Assembly: GCF_000741175.1 (NCBI RefSeq)
Contig: NZ_JGYS01000022.1
Location: 1-64,000, forward strand
Source: Bifidobacterium callitrichos DSM 23973
GTDB lineage: Bacteria; Actinomycetota; Actinomycetes; Actinomycetales; Bifidobacteriaceae
Direction of reading: 5' to 3'
DNA length: 64,000 nucleotides
Shown: piece by piece, positions 1 to 9,769 of the stretch
Layout: the number at the start of each line of letters is the position of its first letter
Numbering within the stretch: position 1 is the first letter of the stretch
Notes under the pieces: generated by a model
Told to the model about the DNA's origin: nothing
Seen by the model: only the letters and a program-made list of their open reading frames with translations
The model's database searches: none
Position numbers and translations under genes: made by a program

Positions 1-943
1 TCCCGCCTGCGACGCTCGTTGGCGACGACGCGCGCCGCCTCGGCCAGCTCCCGTTCGATCGAGGGCGATCCCCGCGGCGGCGCGGACGGGCGTTCTCACG
101 CGCATGGTCGCGCGCCTCCTTGCGCTCGCCGGCGACGGAGCCGGGAGTCGGGAACCAGCGCAACTGCACGAGCGTCTGCGCGAGGTTCCATAGGTTGTTC
201 ATCATCCAGTAGAGCAGCACGCCGAACGGGAGCGTGAACCCGGAGATGACGTAGATCGCGGGGAACAGGAACGCGGTCATCCGCTGCGTGCGGAACTGCG
301 GCGATTCCATCGTCTCGCGCGGCGTGTTGCGGTGGATGAGGATCCATTGCATCGCGAACATCGTCAGGCACATGATCGCGACGACCGTGACGATGACGGC
401 GCGCGAGCCATCGCCCGACGCCGTGCCGAACGATTCGGACAGGCGTACGCCGGCGATCGACGACGATTCGACGTCGTCCGCGAGCGCCCGGTCGAGTCCG
501 CCGAGCGGCTCGGACGCACCGGACGCGATGGCCGGCAGCGATTGCAGCACATAGTAGAGGGAGCACAGGATCGGCGCCTGGATGAGCGCCGGCATGCACG
601 AGCCAAGCGGGTTGGCGCCGGACTCCTGCTGCAACGCCATGATCTCGCGCTGCATCGCCTCCTTGGAACGCGGGTCGCTGTGCGAGGCGTACTTGCGTTG
701 GATGCGTTGGATCCTGGGCTGGATGGCCTGCATGGCGCGCATGCCGTGCATCTGTCGGACGAACAGCGGGATCAGGCATACGCGGATGACGACGACGAGG
801 CACATGACCGCGAGACCCCATGCGGTGCCGGGGCCGTCGGGCATGCCGAGGGCGGTGAACAGGGTGTGGATGAGGGTGAGCAGCTGGGCGATGACCCATT
901 CGATGGGTCGCAGCACCTGAAACAGGAAATTCATGGGATTCAT
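1..943 (-). CDS. yidC: YidC/Oxa1-family membrane protein insertase, 3' end outside window
   Basis: Inserts and folds membrane proteins, alone or with SecYEG. The 314 visible codons show a first membrane segment near residues 10-32, a second near 42-62 with the conserved membrane arginine (R54, context VIRVCLIPLF), the charged cytoplasmic loop, then three more hydrophobic segments and a basic, Pro/Arg-rich tail that runs off the window. The start is the ATG at 941-943, preceded by GGAG; a second ATG lies three codons downstream. A small membrane-protein gene lies upstream instead of rnpA/rpmH, so this may be a second YidC paralogue rather than the copy near the origin (inference). Confidence 0.85.
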   Translation of the reverse strand, partial: MNPMNFLFQVLRPIEWVIAQLLTLIHTLFTALGMPDGPGTAWGLAVMCLVVVIRVCLIPLFVRQMHGMRAMQAIQPRIQRIQRKYASHSDPRSKEAMQREIMALQQESGANPLGSCMPALIQAPILCSLYYVLQSLPAIASGASEPLGGLDRALADDVESSSIAGVRLSESFGTASGDGSRAVIVTVVAIMCLTMFAMQWILIHRNTPRETMESPQFRTQRMTAFLFPAIYVISGFTLPFGVLLYWMMNNLWNLAQTLVQLRWFPTPGSVAGERKEARDHARENARPRRRGDRPRSNGSWPRRRASSPTSVAGG

Positions 944-1077
944 GGGAAAACGCTTCTCCGATGCAAAGGACAAAAGGATCTGAACCGTTGGCGAACCGAC
1001 GAAATGGGTCGGCGGGAATATGGCCTGTGCCGCGGCGCAAGCCATGCCGGGCAAGGCGAAAAATCACAGAGAAATGT

Positions 1078-1440
1078 TCAGATCCGAGGATCGGGAAGCG
1101 TATAGCGCGCCCAGCTGGGCACCCACTGCGGGCGCGACCATGAGCGCACGGCGTTCATCACGCGGGTGTCGAAGCGGAAATCACGCGGTAACGGCCGACG
1201 TGCGGCGATGGCGCCCGACGAAACGGACACGCATACGACGCGGCATACCGCAGCCGCGAGGACGGTGACGACACACGAGACCACCAGCGCGGCGATCAGG
1301 GTCAGACCGGAGGCATGCGGCGCAATCACACGGAAGGCGATCTCGAAGGCGACGGCGGGCAGCAGGAACACCGCGAAGACGGCGAACAGCATCAGGTACG
1401 CGGCATAGCCCAGCCGCGTGCTCACCCTGATGCCGTCCAT
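1078..1440 (-). CDS. small membrane protein of unknown function
   Basis: A 120-residue protein with two strongly hydrophobic segments (about residues 7-30 and 39-62) followed by a basic soluble tail of about 55 residues. I do not recognise the family. I chose the ATG at 1440 because GGAGGG precedes it at good spacing; in-frame starts upstream would add up to 14 residues without a better ribosome binding site. It is co-oriented with and directly upstream of yidC, so the two may be transcribed together, but no function follows from that. Confidence 0.6.
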   Translation of the reverse strand: MDGIRVSTRLGYAAYLMLFAVFAVFLLPAVAFEIAFRVIAPHASGLTLIAALVVSCVVTVLAAAVCRVVCVSVSSGAIAARRPLPRDFRFDTRVMNAVRSWSRPQWVPSWARYTLPDPRI

Positions 1441-1512
1441 GCCTGTCGTGCCCTCCATCCGATTGCCTGATTGTCCGACCACCCGATTCGATCGACGCCG
1501 CCCAGTATACGC

Positions 1513-2184
1513 CTACAGGTCGCGCGGGGCGTTGCGGAAGTCGAAGAGGACGCCGTCGGCGAGCTCGCAGATCTCGGGCCAGTCGGCGTCGGAGGAGTCG
1601 TCGTGCATGGCCCAGACCGTCATGCCGACGGACTTGGCGGAGCGGATGGCGACGAGCAGATCCTCGAAGACCGTGCAGTCGGCGGGTTCGACGCCGAGAC
1701 GGCGTGCGGCGAGCAGGTAGACGTCCGGACGGTCCTTGCCGACGTCGTTGGCATCGTCGACGGAGACGATCTCGTCGAACAGGTCGAGCATGCCGACGTG
1801 GCCCAGCGCCGGTTCGCGCAGGCGCGGCGGCAGGGAGGTCGCGACTCCAAGGCGCACGCCGCGGGACTTGAGCTCCCTCAGGTAGTCGAGCGCGCCGGGC
1901 TTGGCCTCGACCTGCGTGGCGTAGGCGACGCGAGCCATCTCGTCCCACTCGTCCATGAGCTGCTCCGGCGTGTCGTTGAGACCAAACCGCGCGATCGTGT
2001 ATTCGGCGATCTGCCGGAACTGCATCGGCGCGACCTTGGCCATGTAGTCGTCGGGCACGGGGATGCCGCGGCGGGCGAGGAAGTCGATGTCGACCTGATC
2101 CCATACGCCCATCGAGTCGAGGAGCGTGCCGTCCAGATCGAAGATCGCGGCCTTGCGCGATCCCCTGTTATCAGCAGTGGTCAT
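1513..2184 (-). CDS. HAD-superfamily hydrolase, beta-phosphoglucomutase/phosphatase-like
   Basis: A 223-residue HAD protein. Motif I, FDLDGTLLDS, holds the nucleophile Asp and the acid/base Asp near the N terminus; motif II (TSLPPR) and the motif IV acidic loop (VSVDDANDVGKDRPD) are present, with a helical cap between. Such enzymes remove or move phosphate on small sugars; the substrate cannot be read from sequence. The ATG overlaps the recN stop by four bases (ATGA), so translation is probably coupled in a nadK-recN-HAD operon. Confidence 0.85.
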   Translation of the reverse strand: MTTADNRGSRKAAIFDLDGTLLDSMGVWDQVDIDFLARRGIPVPDDYMAKVAPMQFRQIAEYTIARFGLNDTPEQLMDEWDEMARVAYATQVEAKPGALDYLRELKSRGVRLGVATSLPPRLREPALGHVGMLDLFDEIVSVDDANDVGKDRPDVYLLAARRLGVEPADCTVFEDLLVAIRSAKSVGMTVWAMHDDSSDADWPEICELADGVLFDFRNAPRDL

Positions 2185-3962
2185 AGATCGCTCTCCTTGA
2201 GCAGTTCGCGGGCGTGGTCGAGGGATGCCTCGGATTCGGAGCCGGAGAGCATGCGGGCGATCTCGCGCACGCGGGCATCGTCGCGCACCTCGGCGACGGT
2301 GGTGACGACGCCGATCGCGTCATCGTCGGCGTCCGGCGGCTCCTTGGTGACGACGAACTGCGCGTCCGCCCAGGAGGCGACCTGCGCCAGATGGGTGACG
2401 ACGATGACCTGCGAGCTTGCGGCGAGACGGGCGAGGCGACGCCCCAGTTCGACGGCCGTCTTGCCGCCGACGCCGGCGTCGACCTCGTCGAAGATGAACG
2501 TCATGTCGGCGTTCGCCACGCCATCATGTCCGGCGCGCATGTCCGCGGCGGACAGCTCCATCGCGAGCATCAGACGGCTCAGCTCGCCGCCGGACGCGCT
2601 CTTGCCCATCGGCCTTTCGGGCGCGCCCTCGTACGCGGTGAACAGGAACGCGATGTCGTCGCCGCCGTTCGCGTCGAGCGGATCATCACCTTCACGCGGA
2701 GTGACGGCGATGCGCAGCGACGCGCCGTCCATCGCAAGCGAGGACAGCTCCCCAGTGACGCGCGAGGCGAGTTCGTCGGCGGCCGCTTGCCGCGCCCGTC
2801 CGAGCTCGCCGGCGGCCGCGAGCGCGGCATGGTAGAGCCGCGTGCGCTCGCCCTCCAGTTCGGCGAGCTTCTCCGGGGATGCGTCGAGGTCCTCGATGTC
2901 GAAGACGGCCTTGTCGCGCCATGCGATGACGTCCTCGATGGTCGGCCCCCAGCGGCGGGTGAGCTCGTCGAGGTCGTGGATGCGGGCGTTCAGCGTGTCG
3001 AGGTCGACGTCGCCGAGATCCTCGTCCAAATGGCCGGACAGGGAGAACACGACGTCCGCGAGGTCGGCGTTGAGCGATTCGAGCCGATCGGCGAGTTCGG
3101 TGAAATCGCCGGAGGCGTGGATGGCGCGCAGCGCCTGCGCGGCCTGCAGCAGCTGTTCGGAGGCGCCGACGGTTTCGGGGTCGCCGTCGAAGCCTACCTG
3201 TCCGGGGTCGAGGGCTGCGAGCGCACGGGAGACCCCTTCGGCGATGTCGGCGGCGTTCTCGATCCGATCGCGCTTGGCCTTGAGCTCCTCGATCTCGCCG
3301 GGGTGCGGGTCGGTCTCGTTGATGCGCGCGATGGATTCGCGCAGGTAGTCGGCCTGTTGCCGGGCGGAGGACTCCTGCGAGCGCAGGCGTTCGAGGCGGT
3401 CGTCCATGTCCGTCAGGGCGCCGAACGCCGTGCGGTAGGCCGCGAACTCCGCCTCGTCCGCGGCGACGTGGTCGAGGAACTCCCGCTGACGTGCCTGCGA
3501 GGCGATCCGCAGCTGTTCGGCCTGACCGTGGATGGTGACGAGGCGCCCGGCGACCTTCGCCAGTACGGAGCGCGGCACGGTCTTGCCGCCGAGTACGGCG
3601 CGGGAGCGGCCGTGGACCGGCACGGTGCGGGCGAGGAAGAGTTCGTCGTCCTCCGGTTCGACGCCGGCCTGACGTGCGATCGCCGCGGCGTCGAGCGAGT
3701 CGTCGTCCTCACCCTCCCCCGTGCCGTTCGCGGACGTGTCCCCGGACGGCGACAACGCGAAGATACCCTGCGCCCATGCCTTGTCGGCGCCGGGCGAGAC
3801 GCGCTTGGCATCGGCCGGACCGCCGGAGATCAGCGAGAGGGCCGACAGCAGCATCGACTTGCCGGCACCGGTCTCGCCGGTGATCGCGGTCATGCCCGCG
3901 GCCGGCGCGATGATCGCGGAACGGATGGGGCCGAGCGAGCGGATGGAGAGCTCCTCAAGCAT
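2181..3962 (-). CDS. recN: DNA repair protein RecN
   Basis: SMC-like ATPase of double-strand-break repair, 593 residues, the usual length. Walker A is GETGAGKS at residues 29-36; a long helical, coiled-coil middle follows; the ABC signature SGGELSR and the Walker B region FIFDEVDAGVGG lie in the C-terminal third, followed by the VVTHLAQVA switch. The ATG at 3960-3962 shares one base with the nadK stop (TGATG), which fixes the start and implies coupled translation. nadK-recN adjacency is common in Actinobacteria. Confidence 0.95.
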   Translation of the reverse strand: MLEELSIRSLGPIRSAIIAPAAGMTAITGETGAGKSMLLSALSLISGGPADAKRVSPGADKAWAQGIFALSPSGDTSANGTGEGEDDDSLDAAAIARQAGVEPEDDELFLARTVPVHGRSRAVLGGKTVPRSVLAKVAGRLVTIHGQAEQLRIASQARQREFLDHVAADEAEFAAYRTAFGALTDMDDRLERLRSQESSARQQADYLRESIARINETDPHPGEIEELKAKRDRIENAADIAEGVSRALAALDPGQVGFDGDPETVGASEQLLQAAQALRAIHASGDFTELADRLESLNADLADVVFSLSGHLDEDLGDVDLDTLNARIHDLDELTRRWGPTIEDVIAWRDKAVFDIEDLDASPEKLAELEGERTRLYHAALAAAGELGRARQAAADELASRVTGELSSLAMDGASLRIAVTPREGDDPLDANGGDDIAFLFTAYEGAPERPMGKSASGGELSRLMLAMELSAADMRAGHDGVANADMTFIFDEVDAGVGGKTAVELGRRLARLAASSQVIVVTHLAQVASWADAQFVVTKEPPDADDDAIGVVTTVAEVRDDARVREIARMLSGSESEASLDHARELLKESDL

Positions 3963-4876
3963 CAGCTGACATCCTCCGATCGGGTTTTCTGCCCGTGGGC
4001 GGCCTGTTCTCGCCATCCGACGACCGGCAGGTCGAACTTGGTGACGAGCCGGTCGGTGAACGGCGCGCCGGAGAGCCTCGCAAGCCGCAGCGTCCCGCGC
4101 GAGGCGCGCACGTCGACGCGCGTGCCCTTCGGCAGGGCGCGCTGGCGGCGGCCGTCGCAGCAGATCCAGCCGTCGGACATCGAATCGTCGAGGATGGTCA
4201 TCGTGAACGTGGAGTCGGCGCCGATGATCAGGGGCCGCGCGAACAGGGCGTGCGCGGCGAGCGGCACGAGCTGGAGGGCCTTCACGTTCGGCCACATGAT
4301 CGGCCCTCCCGCGGAGAACGCGTACGCGGTGGATCCGGTGGGCGTCGAGACGATGACGCCGTCGGCGCCGAACGAGCTCATCTCCACGCCGTCGACGCTG
4401 ATGGACAGTTCGACCATCTTGCCGCGGTCGGCGCGTTCGAGCGTGATGTCGTTCAGCGCCCAGTTCTCGATCGGCCTGTCGGCGCCGGGCAGCCACACGT
4501 CCACGTGGGCGATCATGCGCTCGTCGATCGAATAGTCACGTTCGGCGATGCGTCGGATCGCCTCGTCCATCTGGAAGCTCTCGAACTCGGCGAGGAAGCC
4601 GACATGCCCCATGTTGACGCCGATGATGGGCGTGCGCGTGCAACGCACGAGTTCGGCGGCGCGCAGGATCGTGCCGTCACCGCCGAGCACGACGACGATC
4701 TCGGTGTCCTCCCCCACGACCGGCGGCTGCACGTCGAACGCGGGCGGCTCGAGGTTGTCGACGATTCTGACCTCGAAGCCGGCGTCGCGCAGCTGGCCGA
4801 CCGCTTCGGACACCACCGTGCCGCTTTGACGCAATCTGGTGTGAGTCACCACCACCGCATGACGGACACCGGCCAT
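3962..4876 (-). CDS. nadK: NAD kinase
   Basis: Phosphorylates NAD+ to NADP+, the cell's only route to NADP. The 304-residue protein has the GGDGT motif at residues 65-69, the NALNDI-like second motif (NWALNDI) and the glycine-rich SFGADGVIVSTPTGSTAY segment typical of the family. I chose the ATG at 4876 because an AAAGGGG site precedes it; an in-frame ATG 17 codons upstream lacks one. First gene of nadK-recN-HAD. In related genomes tlyA usually lies directly upstream; here the potassium transport genes sit between them. Confidence 0.93.
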   Translation of the reverse strand: MAGVRHAVVVTHTRLRQSGTVVSEAVGQLRDAGFEVRIVDNLEPPAFDVQPPVVGEDTEIVVVLGGDGTILRAAELVRCTRTPIIGVNMGHVGFLAEFESFQMDEAIRRIAERDYSIDERMIAHVDVWLPGADRPIENWALNDITLERADRGKMVELSISVDGVEMSSFGADGVIVSTPTGSTAYAFSAGGPIMWPNVKALQLVPLAAHALFARPLIIGADSTFTMTILDDSMSDGWICCDGRRQRALPKGTRVDVRASRGTLRLARLSGAPFTDRLVTKFDLPVVGWREQAAHGQKTRSEDVS

Positions 4877-5112
4877 CGCATCCCCTTTTCCCGTGAAGCA
4901 CGTCAAGAATTCGGACAAATGTTTCAATACGCCTCAATCCTAACCGACGCGAGCGAAGAGCGGAACACGCTGGCCGGGATGTTGTTGCCTATCACCTCGC
5001 CGGCACCAGGCAGACGCAGCCAACGCACGGTGGGGAGCATGGGGCATACAATGCGAGGCGTAAGGAATCCGTTAGCAAGGTGCATCGCGCACGCCGCGCG
5101 AGAGGGAGACGA

Positions 5113-6576
5113 ATGACGAACCCCGTCTTTGACGAATCCTCCTCGAACCGCGAATCCTCGCGCGGCTTCGCCTGGTGGTTCTCCGGCAATTCGTTCGCGA
5201 AGGCCGCCGACGAGGACCGGCGCACGCACGCACGCGGCTTCGTCCAGCACATGGTCTCCCGCCCGGGGCAGCTGACCATACTGTACTTCCTCGTGCTGGT
5301 GGTCGTCTCGACCACCCTGCTCATGATCCCGCCGTCCACGCCGAGGGGCGAGACGACGACGTTCTCGACCGCGCTGTTCACCGCCGTCTCCGCACTGTCG
5401 ACATGCGGCATCTCGATCGTCAACTCGACGACGCACTGGACGCTGTTCGGACAGGCGGTGCTGCTCGTCTCCGTCCAGCTCGGCGGCATCGGCGTGATGA
5501 CGTTCGCCTCGCTGATCACGCTGGCGATCAACCGGCATATGAAGGCGGCGCAGCGGCTGCTGACCGCCACCGAACTCGGCACCACGAAGCTCAGCGAGAT
5601 CCGGGGCGTGCTGAGCGTGGTCCTCACCGTCTCCCTGATGATCGAGGCGATCACGTTCGTGGCGCTGTTCCCGGGCCTGCTCAACGTCAATTCGGGCGAC
5701 TGGCGCAAGTCCCTGTGGGAGTCGCTGTTCTTCGCGGTCATGTCGTACAACAACGCGGGCTTCACGCCGGACAACGCGGGCCTGCACGTCAACAGCTGGG
5801 GCGTGGGACTGCCGATCATGATGTCCGCGTTCTGCGGCACGCTCGGCTTCCCGGTGATCCTCAACCTGATCCGCTGCGGCCGCAGTCATCTGCCGCCGCG
5901 CAAGTGGAGCCTGCACACGAAGATCACCCTGATGGGCACATTCCTGATCGTGGCGCTCTCCCTGACCTGGTTCCTCCTGGTCGAATGGGACAATCCGTTC
6001 CTGTTCAAGGACGCGGACGTCAACACGCGCATGCGGTACGCGATGGTCGCGGCCGTCATGCCCCGCTCCTCCGGATTCGACCTGACATGGGTGCCGCAGG
6101 TGAGCGAGCCGACGAAGGTGTTCATGAGCGCGATCATGTTCATCGGCGGCGGCAGCACGTCGACGGCCGGCGGCATCCGCGTGACGACGTTCGCGATCAT
6201 CCTGCTCGTATGCCGCGCCTCGTTCACCGGGCGCAGGGACGTCAACGCGTTCCGCAGACGCATCCACACGCGCGTGGCGATGACGGCGGTGAGCATCACC
6301 ACCACGTGTCTGATGCTGGTGTTCGTCTGCTCGCTGGCGCTGATGCTGGTCTCCGGCGCGTCGCTAACCGACGCGCTGTTCGACTCCTGCTCGGCGTTCG
6401 GGCTGGGCGGGTATACGGTGGGTGTTGCACGCGAGGACAATCCGGCGGCGCTGGCCATTCTCGCCGCCGCGATGGTCGTCGGCCGTCTGGGGCCGATGAC
6501 GATCGCCTATTCGATCAGCCGTCCGCGATCGCCCGAGGCGATACGATATCCAAGCGAAACGGTGGTGGTCGGATGA
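5113..6576 (+). CDS. ktrB: KtrB/TrkH-type potassium uptake channel subunit (copy 1)
   Basis: Membrane subunit of a KtrAB/Trk potassium uptake system, 487 residues with about eight to ten membrane segments. The selectivity-filter repeats are visible: STCGIS near the first pore loop, NNAGFT in the second, and similar glycine loops (SSGFDL, GLGGYT) later. Start ATG 5113 follows GAGAGGGAGAC. The stop overlaps an ATG (ATGA at 6573), and the regulatory subunit gene follows directly. A paralogue lies at 7396-8874 on the other strand. Confidence 0.92.
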   Translation: MTNPVFDESSSNRESSRGFAWWFSGNSFAKAADEDRRTHARGFVQHMVSRPGQLTILYFLVLVVVSTTLLMIPPSTPRGETTTFSTALFTAVSALSTCGISIVNSTTHWTLFGQAVLLVSVQLGGIGVMTFASLITLAINRHMKAAQRLLTATELGTTKLSEIRGVLSVVLTVSLMIEAITFVALFPGLLNVNSGDWRKSLWESLFFAVMSYNNAGFTPDNAGLHVNSWGVGLPIMMSAFCGTLGFPVILNLIRCGRSHLPPRKWSLHTKITLMGTFLIVALSLTWFLLVEWDNPFLFKDADVNTRMRYAMVAAVMPRSSGFDLTWVPQVSEPTKVFMSAIMFIGGGSTSTAGGIRVTTFAIILLVCRASFTGRRDVNAFRRRIHTRVAMTAVSITTTCLMLVFVCSLALMLVSGASLTDALFDSCSAFGLGGYTVGVAREDNPAALAILAAAMVVGRLGPMTIAYSISRPRSPEAIRYPSETVVVG

Positions 6577-6668
6577 CGGACGACGGAACCTGGCTGACGA
6601 GACTGGTCGGAAGGATCCAAGGGACTTCAGGCAAGGCACAGGGCAAACCACGAGGAAAGGGGCAACCG

Positions 6669-7322
6669 ATGGCGAAGACAGGCAAGAGCGTGCTGGTCGT
6701 GGGGCTGGGACGCTTCGGCAGCGCGGTGGCGACGACGCTTGACGCGGTGGGTCAGGACGTGCTCGCCGTGGACAAGGATCCGGAGCTGGTGGCACGCTGG
6801 TCGGCCCGCCTGCCCGTGATCCAGGCGGACATGACCGACGTGCAGGCCATCGAGCAGATCGACGCCTCCCAGTTCGACACGGCGGTCGTCGCGATCGGCG
6901 ACAGCGTCGAGGCGTCGGTGATCACCACCGGCAACCTGCTCGACGCCGGCGTGATCGACCTGTGGGCGAAATCCGTGTCCGTGGAGCATGCGCGCATCCT
7001 GCAGCGCATCGGCGCCCGGCACATCATCAACGCCGAGACCGACGCCGGCAAGCGCGTGGGTCATCTGGTCTCCGGCAACTACCTCGACTACATCGAGATC
7101 GAGGGCGCGCACACGGTCGTCAAGATCCACACGCCCTCGCATGTGGCCGGCAAGTCGATCGAGGATGCGAAGGTGCACGAGCGCTACGGCATCACCGTGG
7201 TCGGCATCAAATCGCCGGGCAGGGAGTTCCAGTACGGCTCCAAGGAGCTCATCATGCACCGCAACGACGAGCTGGTGCTCATGGGCAAGGAGGATCAGAT
7301 CGACAAGTTCATCCGGGGGTGA
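6669..7322 (+). CDS. ktrA: KtrA/TrkA-type regulatory subunit (RCK domain)
   Basis: Cytoplasmic nucleotide-binding gating subunit of the potassium channel. It has a Rossmann RCK_N domain (VVGLGRFGSAVA, residues 10-21; acidic end of beta-2 in AVDKDPE) and an RCK_C domain from about residue 135. The 217-residue length matches single-RCK KtrA. I chose ATG 6669 because GAAAGGGG precedes it; an in-frame ATG at 6573 overlaps the ktrB stop and would add a low-complexity 32-residue head absent from the family. Same operon as ktrB copy 1. Confidence 0.9.
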   Translation: MAKTGKSVLVVGLGRFGSAVATTLDAVGQDVLAVDKDPELVARWSARLPVIQADMTDVQAIEQIDASQFDTAVVAIGDSVEASVITTGNLLDAGVIDLWAKSVSVEHARILQRIGARHIINAETDAGKRVGHLVSGNYLDYIEIEGAHTVVKIHTPSHVAGKSIEDAKVHERYGITVVGIKSPGREFQYGSKELIMHRNDELVLMGKEDQIDKFIRG

Positions 7323-7346
7323 CGACCGCTTTTTCACGCGGGGGCC

Positions 7347-7368
7347 GGCTCCCCTGACAAGGGGAGCC
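7347..7368. terminator. hairpin between convergent potassium genes
   Basis: A 9-bp perfect stem (GGCTCCCCT / AGGGGAGCC) with a 4-base loop lies in the 73-bp gap between the convergent ktrA and second ktrB stops. No clear T-run follows on either strand, so its role as a bidirectional terminator is inferred from position. Confidence 0.5.
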
Positions 7369-7395
7369 AAGGGAATACGTCCACTCTTGCAGGGA

Positions 7396-8874
7396 CTATC
7401 CGACGGAGACGGCCTCCTGTGGGTAGTGGATGACGGTGTCGTCCTCGGAACGGGTCTTGTTGATCGCGTAGGCGATGGTCATCGGACCGATGCGGCCGAA
7501 CGCCATCACCACGGCGAGGATGTAGAGCGACGTCGTGCTGCCGGCGTCGGCGACCCCCAGCGTGTATCCGCCGAGACTGAACGCGGAGCACGTCTCAAAC
7601 AGCGTGTCGGTCAGCGATCGTCCGGTCACCTGCATCAGGGCGATCGAGGCGACGAGCACCACCGTCGCGCAGGACATCGTCACGCTCACCGCGGTTTTGA
7701 GCACTCGGTCCGGGATATGGCGGTGGAACGCGTTCACCTCGCCGCGTCCGCGGAACGTCGAGATCATCGTCATCACCAGCAGGACGAACGTGGTCACGCG
7801 GATGCCACCGGCCGTGGATGAGCTGCCGCCGCCGATGAACATGATCAGACACATGTACACCTTCGTGGTCTCGCTCACCTGCGGCACCCACGACAGGTCG
7901 AAGCCGGATGTGCGCGGCGCCACGGCCACGGACAGCGCGCCGCGCAGACGGGTGGGCACGTCCGCATTGCCGAACAGGAACGGGTTGTTCCACTCGTCGA
8001 GCAGGAACCACGCCAGCGAGACGCCGACGATGATGAACGTCGCCGACAGCGTGATCTTCGTGTTGAGCGTCCAGAACCGCGGACGGATCCGGTAGCGGAA
8101 CGAACGCAGCAGATCGAGGATCACCGGGAAGCCGAGCGTGCCGCAGAAGGCGCTGATCAGAATCGGCAGGCCGACGCCCCAATGGTCGACGTGCAGACCG
8201 GCCGCATCCGGAGTGAACCCGGTGTTGTTGAACGCGGCGACCGCGTAGAAGAGCGATTCCCACGCCGTGCGCCGCCATCTAAAATCGTTGAGCTGCAGGA
8301 GCGGGGGGAACAGCACGAGGAAGGTGATGAACTCCATGAGGACCGTGGTGCCGAGCACGATGGACAGCACGCCGCGCGTCTCGCCGATCTTCGAGGTGCC
8401 GAGCTCGTGAGCCGTCACCAGCTGCTGGGAGACGCGCAGCCGCTGGTTGGTGACGATCATGATGAGGGATGCGAACGTCATCACGCCGATGCCGCCCATC
8501 TGGATGGCGATGAGGATGATGGCCTGACCGAAGATCGTCCAATGCTCGGTCATGTCGACCACCGGAATGCCGCAGGTCGACAACGCGGAGATCGCGGTGA
8601 AGAACGCCACATGAAACGAGGTCGATCCCTCCTGGCGAGAGGATGCGGGCAGGAGGAGCAGCATGGTGATGGTGAACGTCAGCAGACCGAAATAGCTGAT
8701 GGTGAGGGTGCCGGGCCGCGCCAGCATCCGTTCGCGCAACGGCTCGCGGTGCTGCGAACGGCGGCTCCCCGCCCCGTCTGCCAATCCCAGGGACAATCCC
8801 GAGGAGAACCACCATGACAGTCCTCGGGATGTGTCGCCGTTCGCCTCGCTCTCATCGAAATCATGGTCGGACAT
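7396..8874 (-). CDS. ktrB: KtrB/TrkH-type potassium uptake channel subunit (copy 2)
   Basis: A 492-residue paralogue of the protein at 5113-6576, alignable over nearly its whole length and even in the N terminus (DFDESEANGDTSRGLSWWFS versus a similar DES...SRGFAWWFS). The pore-loop motifs STCGIP, NNTGFT, TSGFDL and SLGGYT are all present, so both copies look functional. No KtrA gene follows this copy; it probably shares the one at 6669. The ATG at 8872-8874 has only a weak, very close GGAG, so the start is less certain. It lies downstream of tlyA on the same strand. Confidence 0.88.
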   Translation of the reverse strand: MSDHDFDESEANGDTSRGLSWWFSSGLSLGLADGAGSRRSQHREPLRERMLARPGTLTISYFGLLTFTITMLLLLPASSRQEGSTSFHVAFFTAISALSTCGIPVVDMTEHWTIFGQAIILIAIQMGGIGVMTFASLIMIVTNQRLRVSQQLVTAHELGTSKIGETRGVLSIVLGTTVLMEFITFLVLFPPLLQLNDFRWRRTAWESLFYAVAAFNNTGFTPDAAGLHVDHWGVGLPILISAFCGTLGFPVILDLLRSFRYRIRPRFWTLNTKITLSATFIIVGVSLAWFLLDEWNNPFLFGNADVPTRLRGALSVAVAPRTSGFDLSWVPQVSETTKVYMCLIMFIGGGSSSTAGGIRVTTFVLLVMTMISTFRGRGEVNAFHRHIPDRVLKTAVSVTMSCATVVLVASIALMQVTGRSLTDTLFETCSAFSLGGYTLGVADAGSTTSLYILAVVMAFGRIGPMTIAYAINKTRSEDDTVIHYPQEAVSVG

Positions 8875-8923
8875 GGCTCCATCGTGACTCGAGGCGTGGA
8901 TGAAGAGGCCGGACCGGGGTTCG

Positions 8924-9769
8924 TCAGGAGCGGCAGACGGCGTAGAGCAGCCATTCGGCGTTGCCGTGGGTGCCTTCGATGGGGCTTGGGACCGTCGCCA
9001 CGACGTCGAGCCCGTGTTCGCGCGCGCATGCGACGATGTCGTCGAGCGCCTGTCTGCGCAGGGCCTCGCTTTCGACGATGCCATGCCGGTCGAGTCCCTC
9101 GCGGCCGACCTCGAACTGCGGTTTGACGAGCAGCACGACGCGCGCACCCGGTGCGGCTATGCGGGCGATCACCGGAATCACGTACTTGAGGGAGATGAAG
9201 GAGACGTCGGAGACGATCATCGCCGGACGGTAGGGCAGGTCGTCGACCTCGACGTCGCGGATGTTGACGCCGCTCATCTCGATGACGCGCGCATCGCCTG
9301 CGACACGCGGGTCGAGCTGGCCGTGGCCGACGTCGAGCGCGATGACATGCGCGGCGCCGCGGCGCAACAGCACCTGTGTGAATCCGCCGGTGGATGCACC
9401 GATGTCAAGACAGTCGAGACCCGTGGGGTCGGCAAGGCCCTCGGCCGCGAACCGGTCGAAGGCGCCGACGAGCTTGTACGCGCCTCGCGAGACGTAGTCG
9501 TCGCCCTTGTCGACGACGATGCGCATGCGAGGCGTATCGCCGTCAGCGGACGACGTGTCGGCGCCACCAGCAGTGGCGGCGGCGCCGACCGCGAACGACG
9601 GCTTGGTCACGACCCTGCCGTCGACGGTGACCTTGCCGGCCCTGATGAGCCGCTGCGCCTTGGAGCGCGAGTCGACCACTCCCCCGGCGACGAGCCACAG
9701 GTCGAGTCGGTCGGGCATGTCGGGCATGTCGCCGGCCGGGCCGGACGCGTTGAATTCGACGTCACCCAT
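8924..9769 (-). CDS. tlyA: TlyA-family rRNA 2'-O-methyltransferase
   Basis: TlyA methylates ribose in 16S and 23S rRNA, sometimes with haemolysin annotation. The 281-residue protein begins with an S4 RNA-binding domain (RLDLWLVAGGVVDSRSKAQR then AGKVTVDGR) followed by an FtsJ-like Rossmann methyltransferase with the SAM motif LDIGASTGGFTQVLL. The start ATG at 9769 lies 8 bases inside the end of the upstream 69-residue gene, as expected for a coupled nagD-small protein-tlyA operon; later ATG codons (MPDMPD) are possible starts. Confidence 0.9.
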   Translation of the reverse strand: MGDVEFNASGPAGDMPDMPDRLDLWLVAGGVVDSRSKAQRLIRAGKVTVDGRVVTKPSFAVGAAATAGGADTSSADGDTPRMRIVVDKGDDYVSRGAYKLVGAFDRFAAEGLADPTGLDCLDIGASTGGFTQVLLRRGAAHVIALDVGHGQLDPRVAGDARVIEMSGVNIRDVEVDDLPYRPAMIVSDVSFISLKYVIPVIARIAAPGARVVLLVKPQFEVGREGLDRHGIVESEALRRQALDDIVACAREHGLDVVATVPSPIEGTHGNAEWLLYAVCRS

